64,000 bases of DNA from Hormiphora californensis (GCA_020137815.1 CM035352.1:8610416-8674415); one strand, 5' to 3'. Counted from the first letter of the stretch, positions 32,728 to 45,655 are shown. The notes: generated from the letters alone by a model not told the origin. Numbers and translations: made by a program.

Positions 32728-33002
32728 GAAACAGATTCCTCGATTGTTTTGCTTGTACTATGAACACAGGAGGGATGTAGAAATAATTCCAGCACAGCCA
32801 AAAACCCAGGAGAAGTAGAAGGAAGTACCCAGTAAGAAAGGTTTATCCATAATGACGGAGATAGCATAGAGATAGCAGAGAGATAGATATCATAGAGCAG
32901 AGATAGCTGAGAGATAGGGGTGACACCGTGACACTTTGTAACATGTGCAGAACTTTTTGTGTACGTTACTTGTTACAAAAATGTTACAAAGTGTTACGAG
33001 TC

Positions 33003-33035
<33 letters not shown>

Positions 33036-33272
33036 GCCGAGATAGCAGAGAGAAAGCAAAAAGAGCTAGCAGATGCAGAGGGAAAAGGCAGAGAGATAGA
33101 AGAGAGAGAGATAAAGCTAGCAATATATCAATTGTAAGCTATTCGTACGATGGCCTTGGCCATCCACTTGTCTTTCTTATTTTGTAAGAACAACAATCTT
33201 TACTCTTGCTACAAGGAATAACACAACCATACAAGATAGGAGAATATCGCGTCCTGCTGGGGGCCTGCTGGC

Positions 33273-33359
<87 letters not shown>

Positions 33360-33381
33360 TCTCTATCTCTCTCGCTCTATC

Positions 33382-33420
<39 letters not shown>

Positions 33421-33610
33421 CTCTATCTCGCTCTTTAGCGTATCTCGCTGCTGGTAATCGCTTGCCACGTGTCAATGTATCTAGAAGGCTCAGTTGCATT
33501 TTGTAAGAACAAAATTCTTTACTCTAATTGCTACAAGGAATAATCTAGAAGAGCTCATCAACTTCCAATAACACTACCATATAAGATAGGAGAGTAAAAG
33601 AGGATCGTGT

Positions 33611-33680
<70 letters not shown>
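32640..33680. repeat. GA microsatellite cluster
   Basis: (GA)n at 32656-32721, 33279-33357 (followed by CT-rich sequence to 33430) and 33611-33680, with a 30-base C run at 33005-33033. The sequence near 33185-33250 is partly repeated near 33500-33600 (TTTGTAAGAACAA, CTACAAGGAATAA), so the cluster arose partly by duplication. Confidence 0.85.
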
Positions 33681-33684
<4 letters not shown>

Positions 33685-33689
33685 GCAAT

Positions 33690-34022
33690 CAATTACAAAG
33701 TGTCAAATATCTAGAAGAGCTCATTGCATTTTCAATACTATATTAGTACTATTTCTACTTCATGGACTGACTATGAAAAGCGACGCAAGGCAAGCGTAAA
33801 AACAAAAGCCTAGTTAAGTGAGCAAAGCAAGGAAACAGTGCAAGATTGACTGAACAAAAAGTGTAACTGAAAAGGTCTGACATGAAAGAGCTTTGGCGGG
33901 CTTTGGCGGCATTTTTCGTTTCCGTGGAGATGAGCAAAGTTATTTCAGCTTGAAATAGCATGTTCGGCAAAAAAGTAGCGCGCGCAGTAAAACTGGCAAG
34001 CCGCGGCGCGCGATGTTTTTGC
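33690..34022 (-). repeat. 330-bp dispersed repeat, copy B
   Basis: Reverse complement of 4117-4452 at high identity, with one small insertion (GGCGGGCTTTGGCGG) near 33895. Beyond 34022 the two copies diverge. Confidence 0.8.
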
Positions 34023-34800
34023 GCCCCCTCCACCCCCGCCCCACCTCCCCCACCCCTGCCCTTCCCAATTTAGAGCACTTTGTTACACAGGCCACTACAG
34101 CGACAATCCTTGTGTTTTGGTGCACTAAGTCGCTTATCGCGTGTAACAGTTATCAATGGTCTTATCTATATTATCCGACTTGTATTCTAGAACATTTTAC
34201 ACTCTACGTTGGTACTGCCCCACGCCTTATTTGTGTTTGATCGTCTTTTATCTTTACCTGTAATTGAAAGGAATACACCTCTCACCTCATCACCAACAAC
34301 ATCACGGTATCAATCATACATCAAATACTGTAAGTTCATCTGTCTGTATTGACTGTTCATTCATTGTTTACAATTGATAATGTTACCGGATTTAACCTTA
34401 CCAACCAATTATTTAATTAGAGCTACTATAGACAGACTACCCCAGACCCAAGCTTGAGAAGTGTCCACTCGACGGACCGTCGTCGTAACAAACAAACGAA
34501 CAGGCTTACTTGCACAGCCACCCAAGCTTGAAAATTTGCCCCCTAACTTGTCATGTTGCTTATTCGCAAGATAACTGCAAATGTCCTCACGGGGCGGAGA
34601 TGCGAAGAGTGCAACCGACCTTTAACCGTGGGGGCTGCGTAAGTGTCTGGCAAGTACAATGACTGACTGACATTAAGAATGCCATGATTTTAACTGACCA
34701 CAACACGATGACAGACGCTATGACGAGGTTGCAATGTCGTTCTGCCCTAACGGGCAGAGTTTGGCACGCTATAACCTATCTGTACCACCACCACCACCAC
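34023..34800. other. No recognised gene
   Basis: Unique-looking sequence with short frames only. It ends in a (CCA)n run at about 34787-34800 that leads into the 96-bp repeat. Confidence 0.4.
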
Positions 34801-34802
34801 AC

Positions 34803-35138
34803 AGACCAGCCCCATATTTGGGCAGTCGACTATATGCCCAAATATGGTGTGTCACACTATATTTCCCCATTCAGGAGGGTAGGAGAGGGACCCTACACAG
34901 ATCAGCCCCATATTTGGGTAGTCGACTATATGCCCAAATATGGTGTGTCACACTATATTTCCCCATTCAGGAGGGTAGGAGAGGGTCCTTACACAGATCA
35001 GCCCCATATTTGGGCAGTCGACTATATGCCCAAATATGGTGTGTCACACTATATTTCCCCATTCAGGAGGGTAGGAGAGGGTCCCTACACAGAACCCACA
35101 GATGCCCAAAGGGCCCATATGGTCAGTCGACTATATTT
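34803..35138. repeat. 96-bp tandem repeat running into the gap
   Basis: Three full copies and a partial one. Each unit contains a short dyad (CCATATTTGGGC and GCCCAAATATGG) around GTCGACTATAT. The array is cut by the assembly gap, so its true length is unknown. Confidence 0.9.
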
Positions 35139-35238
35139 NNNNNNNNNNNNNNNNNNNNNNNNNNNNNNNNNNNNNNNNNNNNNNNNNNNNNNNNNNNNNN
35201 NNNNNNNNNNNNNNNNNNNNNNNNNNNNNNNNNNNNNN
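35139..35238. other. Assembly gap, 100 N
   Basis: One hundred N, a conventional placeholder for a gap of unknown size, at the end of the 96-bp array. Confidence 1.
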
Positions 35239-38200
35239 CCAAAAAAAAAAAACAACCTTTGCCAGACTAAGTTCCAGACTTTTTTTGGGGCCGGGGTTAA
35301 CGGTTGGAAAAATACCCTTTTCCCCCCCTCTAAATCCTGGAAAATACACGATGCCCTAACCAGAATTTTCCCTTTTTTGGGGGGCAAAAATTCGAAGGGT
35401 TTTTAGGGAATTTAATCTAAAATTCGTTCGTAAGGAAAATTAAAGTTATGAAGTTATCCCCCCCACAAAACATACCCCCAAACGGAGATACTAAAGGGGC
35501 CCTGAAATGAAAAGGGGGACTTTTGAAAAATGGGCTCCACCGCGTCCGTTCTCTTTGTAAAGTGATTGTCGAGGACTGGGTGGGCGGGGTTTTTCGTAGA
35601 TTGGGAATCAGGTCTTTTTAAAGGAGCAAACAGTCCCTTCCAATTTTCGGTGGAAAGTTGTTGTCGCTTACTTCGGGATATCTCTGTTTTAGGAGAGAGA
35701 GGAGGTTCTGAGAGATATCCTGAGCTCCAATTGCGAGGAGGAAGAGTGGGAGATGGGTTCCCCCGGTACCACTTTGGTGGTTAACCATGCCCCAAAAAAA
35801 AATATAAACCGTGAGATTTGGGAAAAAATGTCGATGCAGGGAAGGAAGAATTTTAAAGCCTAATTTTAAAAAAGAAAAATTTTGAAACTTGGGGGCCTTT
35901 CCCTCAAAAATTTCCCGGTCCTTTAATTTTTTTAGGGAGGGGTACCCTACTATGAACTTATTTGATTTACAAGATTTCCTATTTGAATTAAAGTAAGGGG
36001 GCTTTTTTGAGGGAAAAAAAAAATGACAAAAGGAAAACAGTTTTTTGGGGGGTGATAAGGGGGAGAGAGAGAGGGGGGGAAAAAATAGAAAATAGAAAAT
36101 AAGTTTCGTAAAGTGATAAAATTATGACAATTCAATATTCGGATAGTCTACAGACATAGTCCATTTATGCCATAAACTCCCAAAATAAAAAGAACAAGCA
36201 GGAAAATAAAATTTTTTTGTGAAATTTTAGCATAAATTTTATCTGTGTACTTTGCACAGACTGTACCTGTACTTTAGGTCCCCTGAAAAATTTTATGTGT
36301 AAACTTAATCTGTTAAAAAGTTTTTTAACCTACCCGAGTTTAATCCAGCGGCTTGTGCCACACACAATGCTGACGGTAGAATGGTCAGATATTTGACGTT
36401 AAAGACGGTAAATATGAGATGTTCCAGTCTGTCCCTCTGTTCTGGATTACCCCAGACTACTATTACTTCCTCCTTAGGGGGGTCAACATGGAGGCGGGGG
36501 CCCCTGAACTCAGAAACCTAAGGGGGGAGAAGAAAAAAAATGTTTCCAAAATTTTAAGGTTGGGTTTATTTTCTTTGCCCGGCCCTAGGGGAAATTTTTT
36601 TCCCTTTTTTAACCCGACCCCATCGGTAAAAACACCTCGTTAAAGGGGCCATGGTTTAGGAGCGGGTTTTTTTCCCGGGGGGTACACTTAGGGGGGTACT
36701 TTTCCCCGCCGAATCCGGCCTTCACTAAAAAAGGGATCCCAAATCCGGACGGGGGTTAAAGGCCTATTCACCAGGGTTGCTCCCAAAAATAAAAACCCTC
36801 TTGTCAGTCCCGACGGAAAAAAGTCCCAGGTTTTCACGGGAAAAACCCGTGTTATCAAGTTGATTATTGAAAGTGTTTTTGGGTTTATCGGGCCAAGCGG
36901 GGGTTATTGAAAACCCTCAAGCACATTTTTAAAAAACAGAAATTTGTCGTATTTTTCTTTGTTCATTTTTCATTTTTTAAATAAAATTTTAAAGCACATG
37001 AAAAGGAGCTGCCCAAATTAAAACTTTAAAGGGTCTCTCGGGGGCACAGGCTTGGCTCCATTGAAACCCTTTCTGCTCCGTGAGATCGATCTCGGGCCCG
37101 CCCCACGTCTTTCCGATCTCACTCGGGTATAAATGGGCCCAAGGCACAGGCTAATCATCCCTAAGCGGGTTTTTAATTTTTCATATATTTCCAAAATTTT
37201 AAAAAGGGTACCCCCTGGGAAAATTTTTGTTGAGGGGCCCGCTTAGCTCTCCAATGGGGTTGTGGGGCCCTCCCAAACCCCGACCTAAAAATGCAATTTT
37301 ACCCCTTTAACTCGAATTCTTTTTGCTACAGCTCCTCAAGTTTGACCCTAAAAACCCCGGGTTTTTAAGGGCCCTAAAATTTTTTTTTTTAGGGTAAAAA
37401 GCTAAAATTTAGGGATTCCCTAGAGGGTTTCCAAGGTTTTAAAACTCAAAACAGGGAAATTTTTTTTAAAAAGGAAACCAATTTTTTTGTCTGAGACCAT
37501 TTTACTTTTTTTACTTTGAGGCCATATTTTTTAAAGTTCCTATTGGGCCCCTTTAAAGGGTAAAAAAGGGTATTTTGGGGCTCCAACAATTTTTTCAAAG
37601 TAGCCCCCAAATTTTTTAGGAGGCCAATTTTAAATGTTGGGCCACGGTTCCTTTTTGGGAAAGGAAAAAATTTTTGGGAAAAATTTAAATGGCTATTCTT
37701 TAAAACGGTAGGCCCAGCGATCCAATTTTTTACTAAAAACGATTCAGCGGGGCCCATTTTTTTGGGGGGCGTCTCTTAGACATTTGGCCCCTAATAACCG
37801 TTTTTTTTTTTAGAAAACATTTTTAAAGGGGTTTTAAAATGTTTAGCGAAATAGGGGTTAAAAAATTTCTCTTTGCTAGAACATTTTGCTAAACTTTTAC
37901 AAAACCCTTAAAAAACGATTTTTGAAAAAAAAAAGGTTTTGACTTAGAAGGGGAAAATGTTTAAAGACGAACCCCCCCCCCCAAAACGGGGCCCGCTGAA
38001 GATTTAGTACAAAATTGGGGTCGCTGGGGCCACCCTTTTTTTGGTATACCTTTTAAGTTTTCCTAAAAATGGCTTTACAAAAAAGGGAAACCCTTTAAAA
38101 GGGCCCATTTCAAAAAAAAATTTGGACCTCCTGAAAATTTTTTTGGGGACTTTGACAAATTGGTTTTGGAGACCCAATTCCATGTTTTAGCCTAACGGTC

Positions 38201-38450
38201 CTAGAACATGTTCAATTTAAGGTCAAAAAGTAATAGTCTAGCAAAAAGGGTTTCGGCATGTTCAAAAATTTCTGTTTGAGCTATACACCTTGGTATCCTC
38301 TATGAATCCCTAAATTTTCAGCTTTCTAGCCCTAAAAATAAAATTTAGGGACCTTAAAAACCGGTTTTTAGGGTCAAACTTTGAGGAGCTGTAGCAAAAA
38401 TATGAATTCGAGTTAAGGGCTAAAATTGCATATTTGAGGTCGGCTTGGTA
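35239..38450. other. Low-quality sequence holding a large inverted repeat
   Basis: Homopolymers are inflated and many phrases look stuttered. A right arm of cleaner sequence (about 38290-38480) is matched by a damaged reverse-complement left arm (about 37230-37440): GCTACAGCTCCTCAAGTTTG on the left, CAAACTTTGAGGAGCTGTAG on the right. No gene can be supported. Confidence 0.6.
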
Positions 38451-38689
38451 TGCCCTACAACCCCATATGGAGAGCTAACATAGGTTCAAGTTGTCCAACT
38501 GTAAAGCAGCTGAAAAGGCAGAAAAAGATTAATTGCATTGCTCATCAAAAGATTGGAACATATGACGGCTCGAGAAGTATGCTGCAAAAACATTTTAGCT
38601 GTACACAGCTGTTTTTATATAAGAGAATGGCGACATTAAATTTAACTACAAATGCATGGCTTCCCCTCCATACGACAGCTGGTGAGAGA

Positions 38690-38870
38690 AGCGCGAGTCG
38701 AGAGAGATAGAGATAGAGAGGGAGAGAGATGTGGGCCGAGATAGGAGAGACGGAGAGAGACGGAGAGAGAAAGAAAGATGGGGTAAATGCCCGGTAGATG
38801 TTAAAGTGTTAAACACTAAACTCTATAAACTCTAAACTCTATAAACTCTAAACTTTCAGTGCCACATCTG
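38690..38870. repeat. GA-rich tract and CTCTATAAACTCTAAA repeat
   Basis: Imperfect GA sequence at 38690-38780, then two to three copies of a 16-bp AAACTCTATAAACTCT unit at 38812-38860. Confidence 0.7.
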
Positions 38871-39900
38871 GGGATGCTTCCCCCATAGCAGAGATACAAT
38901 TTAAATCGTTTAGTATCTCTGGGAATTTAATATCTCTGGGAATTATGGTGATCATGATCAATATCTCCCTTTCCTCTCTCTCACTACCCCCCACGATTGG
39001 TAATGAAATTCCCCCTCTGCGCTAGCTCACGGATATGCAATAATAGGGGTGACTTCGTAACCAACCCCCACGACGAGCTGCTCGACGTGAGTTGTCCCCA
39101 TCTTATTTTGAGTAACAAATCACAACCACATATGTAATCGCTCTCCGAGTCAAGGCGATGTGATTTGCCTTACTCGACCCTGCTGGGCTTTGTTGAGTAA
39201 GGGGTAAGAAGCTGGGCCTGCTTTGAACAAGACGAGCTGCGAGGAAGGGTTACAATTCGTTCAAACTAAAAGAAATTACCACTACTTTGCCTGGCTAGAC
39301 TGTTACAAATGTAAAGGGAGGGTTAAAACATAACAACCACTACTATCATGGCATAACTTGTTGAGTAAGGTGTACCCATTCGAATCGCGTTTCTCTTTGT
39401 TATTCGCTCTAACTCTTTCTGGCGCCGCCGACCCCATCTGATGGGGTCAGGGGTACTGCGCCGCCATACAACTCTAACTCTCATGGGTAACCAGTTGAGT
39501 TAAGCTTGTTGAGTAACCTAGTGTTGAGTTAACCCTTACTCAACAAGGGTAACCAGTTGAGCACTCTCGGTGGGAGGCGTCTTCCACGTGCAAATGACCA
39601 CTATAAGTATAACAGCTGCTGCAGCAGGTCGTACATAACACTAGACATGCCCATTCTGGAACAAGTGCGGGGGGCCATCGGAAGTTAATTGCTCACTTTA
39701 CTATGTAGGAATATACTAAGTATACTACATGAATATTATACTACATACTAGTATGCTCAAGATATAAGCTGTATTAGTAGTATAAAAGTAGTATAAAAAG
39801 TATTCAAAGTAGTATAAAAAGTATATAAAGTAGTATAAAAGTACTATGGCCTCCCTCACACCTCCGGGAGATCCCCCTGGGGACGTCCCCCAGCGCAGCA
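38871..39900. repeat. Intergenic sequence with TTGTTGAGTAAGG and GGCGCCGCCGACC motifs
   Basis: GTTGAGTAAGG or its inverse occurs at about 39190, 39358, 39500-39545 and again as a hairpin at 45698-45748. The GGCGCCGCCGACCCCATCTG repeat lies at 39419-39472, here followed by its inverse ATGGGGTC. AGTATAAAAGTAGTATAAAA repeats lie at 39770-39845. Confidence 0.5.
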
Positions 39901-39909
39901 GAGCACTAC

Positions 39910-39996
39910 TTCATCTATTATAATCCCTCAGCTGGGACTGGGACGTATCTGTAACAGATACGTCCCAGTCCCAGCTGGGGGATTGTAATAGATGAA
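39910..39996. repeat. Near-perfect 87-bp hairpin
   Basis: Arms TTCATCTATTATAATCCC...GGGACGTATCTGT and their inverse meet with almost no loop (39952/39953). One small mismatch lies in the arm. Confidence 0.85.
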
Positions 39997-40208
39997 TCGG
40001 CTGAGAATGATCTGCCAGAAAATTGAGTCCGCGTGTGCTGATTTGATTTGAGGGCTACCTCTTTTCTCGTTCTTTCTGACAGTGTCACACTGACATTCTA
40101 TCTCAGATATCCAGCAAATACAACGATGCAGGCTGACAGTTGAAGCATTAATAAATTCAGCTGAAGATGATCCTGCGAAAGATAGACCAAGTTTAAAGAA
40201 GCACGTGC

Positions 40209-40296
40209 CAGCTGGTTTGGTGACATATAGACACCTGGCGTGACCCCCGCACTCAATCTTGGTCGCGCACGGTGTCTATGTCACCAATCAGCTGGT
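40209..40296. mobile_element. Small foldback element
   Basis: CCAGCTGGTTTGGTGACATA on the left and TATGTCACCAATCAGCTGG on the right flank a short GC-rich loop. The family is unknown. Confidence 0.55.
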
Positions 40297-41408
40297 ATAT
40301 TCGAGTAGTAGGGCTTGACTGTGGTCTGGGAACCAGTCAGATACTACAAAGTCGAGCTGTTCAATTGACACAGTTCAATTGACTCAATTACAGTAGAAGC
40401 GACAATATAGCCAATGCAATACAACATTACCTCGCGGTTAATGCTGCTGCACAGTGTATTGTACAGCGCCGGGCCGCAGTAGTGGACCAATATATTCTGT
40501 GCAGTGCAACGTGTACAGTACAGAATGCTGGCGAATTGTCAATGAACTACTCAGCAGTAGAAACCACAGCTGTAAGTGTATGCACAGACGTCACACAGTA
40601 CGTCACCGGTCACACAGTATCGGGATCACACCGAGAACAAAGTCATTGCAGCTGCATCATGCAGAAGAAGCCTGGTTCCTGTAATAGGGGGAACTTGTGG
40701 TATCAATTGAACTACCAAAAAGCAGTGCTCCGTCATATTGGCCACCTGCGTTGAACGTGGTGCACGACTTTAAAGACGCAGTCCGCTAAAATTGTTTGCG
40801 TGTTTTGGACGTCGTGGTCCGTGCTGTGGGGCGTGGGCAGCAATGTACGGGTAGCTAATATGGCGGCCGAGCACACTGATGATAATATGGAAGATATGGA
40901 CCACCAGATTCAGGCAACTCTCAGCTTCCTTTAGAAGAGCAACTAAAATGCCATGAACTACATTACTGAACATAGATGTAACGCAGTATAATGTTACTCA
41001 ATGTTACTCAACATACAAGCACGATACACTTCAACACACACATTGCAGTATGACACACACACACAGAGACATTGTGAACACATGAGTATTGTGCTTATAC
41101 CATTACGGCTGGCATTATGTGCATAGTGGCCGATGCATACTCACATATTAGCTCTCATATTCATACATTGAGGAAAATAAAATGGCAAATGCGCATACGA
41201 CGCCCCATAATGAAACAATGACACTCATACTTCCTGGAATTAATTCTATACCCAATGGGCCAATCTTGCTACTTATAATTATGCGAAGTTTAGCTGCAAT
41301 TTGACCAAAAGAAAAGACAGCGAGCTAAGACATTCTTGAGCTAGCTGTGATTTGTCGCCTGTTCGCGGAGTAGCTCAGGAAAATGCAAAAGTAGTGGGAT
41401 GAGGTATG

Positions 41409-41700
<292 letters not shown>

Positions 41701-41859
41701 TGAGAGACATAGAGTAGGAAACTAAAAATCAGCCGACATAATTAGAGCTGGGGAATGGGGGTGAAGCGCTGTGTAAGAAAGATAGAGATAAAATTAGAAA
41801 TGTGAAATAATTAGGGATCAGAACCGAATGTTAAATAAGTAGAGACTACGAATAAAATA

Positions 41860-42115
41860 CATATTAGGATCCAAGGATAAGGGAAATAAGATAAGGAAAA
41901 AGATAAGGATTCGCAGAGATAAGGATCTAGAGATAAGGATCCAGGGATAATGACGAAGAGATAAGAATTCAGAAACAAGGATCCAGACATAGGAATTCTC
42001 TGAATTCGATTAAGAGATAACTTATCTCTTATCGCTAAATCCTTATTTCTAAATCCTTATCTGATAAGGGTTTAGAGATAAGGATTCAGCGATAAGGATC
42101 CACAGATTAAGATCT
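41860..42115. repeat. GATAAGG-rich degenerate repeat
   Basis: AGATAAGGATCCAG-like units recur about ten times, with an inverted group (CTTATCTCTTATCG) in the middle that can fold back. Confidence 0.65.
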
Positions 42116-42249
42116 ACTGATCGAAAGATTGTAAATGATCCAGGAGATAGTTTGGAGAAATCGGAAAGACAATAAGAAATTTCCAAGACCCTAAAGTAAA
42201 AGAAGATAAATTCTCCTTTGGCGATGGGGTAGTAAAATATGATTATGTA

Positions 42250-43028
42250 GGGTAAACCGGGGCAATTCGAACAACTGGGGCAATTCGAACATAGTACTGC
42301 CCGTCTCTCACCTAGTTAAGCTATCATAATGACGTCATCCTATCTCCAGAAGAAAACTGCTCGTTCGAGCCTGCCCGTTACCACTAAATAGGCTCTAGAT
42401 CCGGTTTAAGTTGGTCAATTTCCGATTTGAAAAAACCAGCTGAAAGCTAATAATATCAGCTTTCAGATGGTATAAAAATTATTTAAATATTCGCATGTTT
42501 TCATTCCAAATTCTGGTAAATTAAGATTACCGGGGCAATTCGAACAACCGGGGCAATTCGAACATGGGCAATTTGGTTAACACACCGGGGCAATTTGGTT
42601 AACTCCCGGGCCAATGATGTGCAGTTCTTTGTACCACGTGATCACGCGTGATACCGGGGCAATTCGAGCAAGAACGACCAGCGTGTAGATTGCGTGTAGA
42701 TTACATTGTTCGAATTGCCCCCACCTCTAACAACACCAGGCGGGAATCTTCTTCTGGTGTTGTGAGGACGTTCACGTGACTCCCACGTGACGAAATAAAG
42801 CACTCCTATTGGTGATGCTCGAATTGCCCCGGTACCAATTTTTCCGACCAAAATTTTTCAATTAGTTATTTAGTTAAGTAAATGATGGTCCCTATAGTTG
42901 AAATTTATCTTATTTGAAAGATAAAATAATGAACTTTAATCCTATATAATTTTTTTCATTGAATCTTTTTTTAAATGGGAGTGAGAACCGATTAAGTAAA
43001 AAGTTAACCATTTTGCCCCGGTTTACCC
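42250..43028. mobile_element. TIR element, 0.78 kb, GGGTAAACCGGGGCAA ends
   Basis: Left end GGGTAAACCGGGGCAATTCG; right end is its inverse (TTGCCCCGGTTTACCC). TA lies on both sides (42248-42249, 43029-43030). CCGGGGCAATTCGAAC occurs several times inside in both orientations, which is unusual for a simple MITE. It is non-coding. Confidence 0.75.
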
Positions 43029-43422
43029 TAGTTTTAGGATTCAGCGCATATTACTGATAAAATGCAAATGTGACCAAGCTAGGAAAATTACCATTTATCG
43101 ATTTTACCATCTCACTCTCAGTGGGGGAGAGAAAAAGTGATTTTATGTTCGATATTATAATAATTAGGCCAAATTAGACCATGCATGGTTGATCATTTTT
43201 ATGGCCATGAAATTCGGCTTTATGTCCCAAGTGAACCCACTCACTGGGTGTCACAGCTCTCAGATAGGGCAGTTGGCACATGACAAAATTACAAATCAAA
43301 GAAAAGTGCTATTGCTGCAGTGGAAGGAAGTTAGTGAGTCATTACACCAGCTGAGACTATATCAATCTACGTGTGCCACCTACATTCTTTTGAAAATTCC
43401 ATCCATCCCTCCAACCATTTAC

Positions 43423-45518
43423 CAGGCCCTGGACATTCCCAGTATTCTCGAGCACTGTCTGGCGGCGCTGGTCTGATCGAGGCGCAAGGTAGAGAAACAG
43501 AGTCTGCAGGCGTCGCCAGACAGGTGTCTCAAGGAAGGGTATTCATCGAAAATCACAATTAAGATATTTAATGATCGTGTCCAATATACAGAACCGTTAT
43601 TTAAACAAAAAACTTGCACAATTTAAACATCAAACGAACTCTAGATCTCAAACATTATATTCCTATGCTGTGAATTCAAAATAAACTTCTAACACCTCGC
43701 CTAGTTCTATAACAGTCTGACCCCGATTTAGTGGCACCCCGATTTAATGGCAGGATAATCTTCCCCCGATATAAGAAATTAACGGTATCAGACCCCGATT
43801 TAGTGGACACCCCGATTTAGTGAGCAAAACCCTTTCCCCCGAGGATGCCACTAAATCGAGGTCGCGACTTTACTACATCTCTAACCTGTTTAACCAATCT
43901 TCTTCTAATCAATCTAGGCGTGTAGGAGAAAAGTAGAATAATTCTTTATCGCCACTAAAAGTAATTATGTACAAACTCCGATTCTTCATTTCTAAGTTTT
44001 ACCCTAATAGTGAAGTAAACAAAACAAAGTGTTTTTCAGTAAAAAAATCTAATATAAACAGTGTCCAATTGAGAGTCCCAAAACAACAGGGATCTGTGTG
44101 CTTCTCTCATGATGGCCGCCCTCATCACGTGAATCCTAGATGTGTTGGCGTGTTGCCATGGAGATATGTTGCCAAGGAGATCACTAGGACTCGTCACAAT
44201 GCAAAAAGAACTTTATGCATGTTTTGTGTTATCTGAAAAACATTCATTTTAGTACTTTGAAAATGAAATAAACAATAAGCTTCTTAGCTTCTCATTCAAA
44301 CAATGTAATTGAACGACCTAGAGAGCCGCGAGGTACAGTCGAACCAAACCAAACCAAACCAAACCAAACCTGGAGACCTGCACCGCAGATTTTATCTGAC
44401 TAATTGACACCCAATATTTGCAGGTTGATAGGGTCTTACCTTGACGCCCTCCAATTTATGAGATAGGTTTGTGAAATCTGCCTTCTCAATGGTCTCCTTC
44501 TCAGTCAGTGCTCCCCCGGGCAGTATTACCCACCGGGCCAGAACTCGCTCCGAGAACGCAGCGATGGAACAGAAAAATCGGAAGTCTATCTTAAACTGGT
44601 CCTCCAGATTTAACATCTGATGAGGATAGAGATTAGAATTTAGAGATTTGTCTAATTAGGGGCAGTTGTTATACCCCATGTCAACTACTGGTATTTGGTA
44701 ATTTCATTGTACCCAGATGGAGGAGGTCTCTCACCCACGGCCTTACTCAACAACTCAGATGGTCTCACTAAAATCTTAATTTAATTCACACTGATCTCTC
44801 AATCACATGTATATACCCGTAAAATTGCCACTAGCTCCTTATCAGACGCGGAACCTAAATGGATTTCCTTGAGCCCAGAGACGGCCTGTGATTGGCGGAG
44901 GAAGTTTTTCCGTTCTTTGTCGTATTTGGAGAATATCAACTTGTATAACGCCTGCCGTCTCTTGCAGATGATGGCGTACTCTGTTAGGTATTCCAGAGGA
45001 GAGAGATCTGAAGAAAGATACCATTATTATAGTCAAACATTGATTTACTGGAAACTGATGGATAATAATCCGTGCAAAAACTTAATCTTTCCCCAGGACT
45101 AAAAAATCAGCTCACAGTAGCCGTACTTTGCTCGACCCTCTCTCACCGTACCCGGGTGCCCCGTGACTTACTTATGACTCACTAATTACTAAAGCCAGAG
45201 CCCCGTGACTTACTTGATAACACGTGCATATCCATGGGAAGTTCATATCGGGCAGACTGAGCACTAACCAGAATCCTACTTTGAACCCAGTGGGCCATGT
45301 TGAAGTCTGCAATCTGAAAACAGTAAATATTGAAATTAAGAAAGTAAAATGTACAAGTATAATTTAGGATCCTGATCAGATCTCATTCATAATATCTTAG
45401 GATCATATGACATATCGTATACTTTGTGAACGTTAGCAGGGAATACGATGTCACCACACACATCAGCGTCGTAGTCGTAAACGGAGCACACTGTACTGGA
45501 TAACTTACTCTCCTCCAT
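43423..45518 (-). CDS. C-terminal exons of a multi-exon host gene (helical, EF-hand-like)
   Basis: Exons in transcript order: 45518-45423 (32 codons, could begin at ATG), 45313-45214, 45007-44817, 44616-44440 and, less surely, 43527-43423. All have AG acceptors and GT donors (AAA|GTATAC, TCAA|GTAAGT, ACGG|GTATAT, CAAG|GTAAGA, CCTG|GTAAAT). Phases agree at every junction (0, 1, 0, 0). The protein is hydrophilic and helical: ADFNMAHWVQSRILVSAQSA, then LEYLTEYAIICKRRQALYKL with a following IFSKYDKERKNFL that resembles one half of an EF-hand, then MLNLEDQFKIDFRFFCSIAA. I do not recognise the family. It is either a gene of its own starting at 45518 or, more likely, the 3' part of the chain upstream to 58.8 kb. 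No final stop codon was located. Confidence 0.7.
43712..43870. mobile_element. pogo/Tigger-like MITE with internal repeat
   Basis: CAGTCTGACCCCGATTTAGT start, inverse CTAAATCGAGGTCG at the right. ACCCCGATTTAGTGG is repeated internally four times. Same family as 2277-2351. Confidence 0.55.
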
Positions 45519-45578
45519 TTCTCAAAAGACTAAATTATCAAATATCAAAACTTGAATATATGAATCATGGACAACTAA

Positions 45579-45655
45579 CAGTCAAATCTTGATTTACCGG
45601 ACTTCAATTGGGGAAGGATAAATCTATCTGTCCAATAAACCAAGGTTTGACTGTA
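45579..45655. mobile_element. pogo/Tigger-like MITE, about 77 bp
   Basis: ACAGTCAAATCTTGATTTAC left end and AACCAAGGTTTGACTGTA right end. It lies just upstream of the exon at 45518. Confidence 0.55.

Noticed and set aside
40859..40933. ATGGCGGCCGAG start with 24 codons (+)
   Set aside because: Good-looking start context but ends at a stop after 24 codons without a GT donor; kept only as a note.
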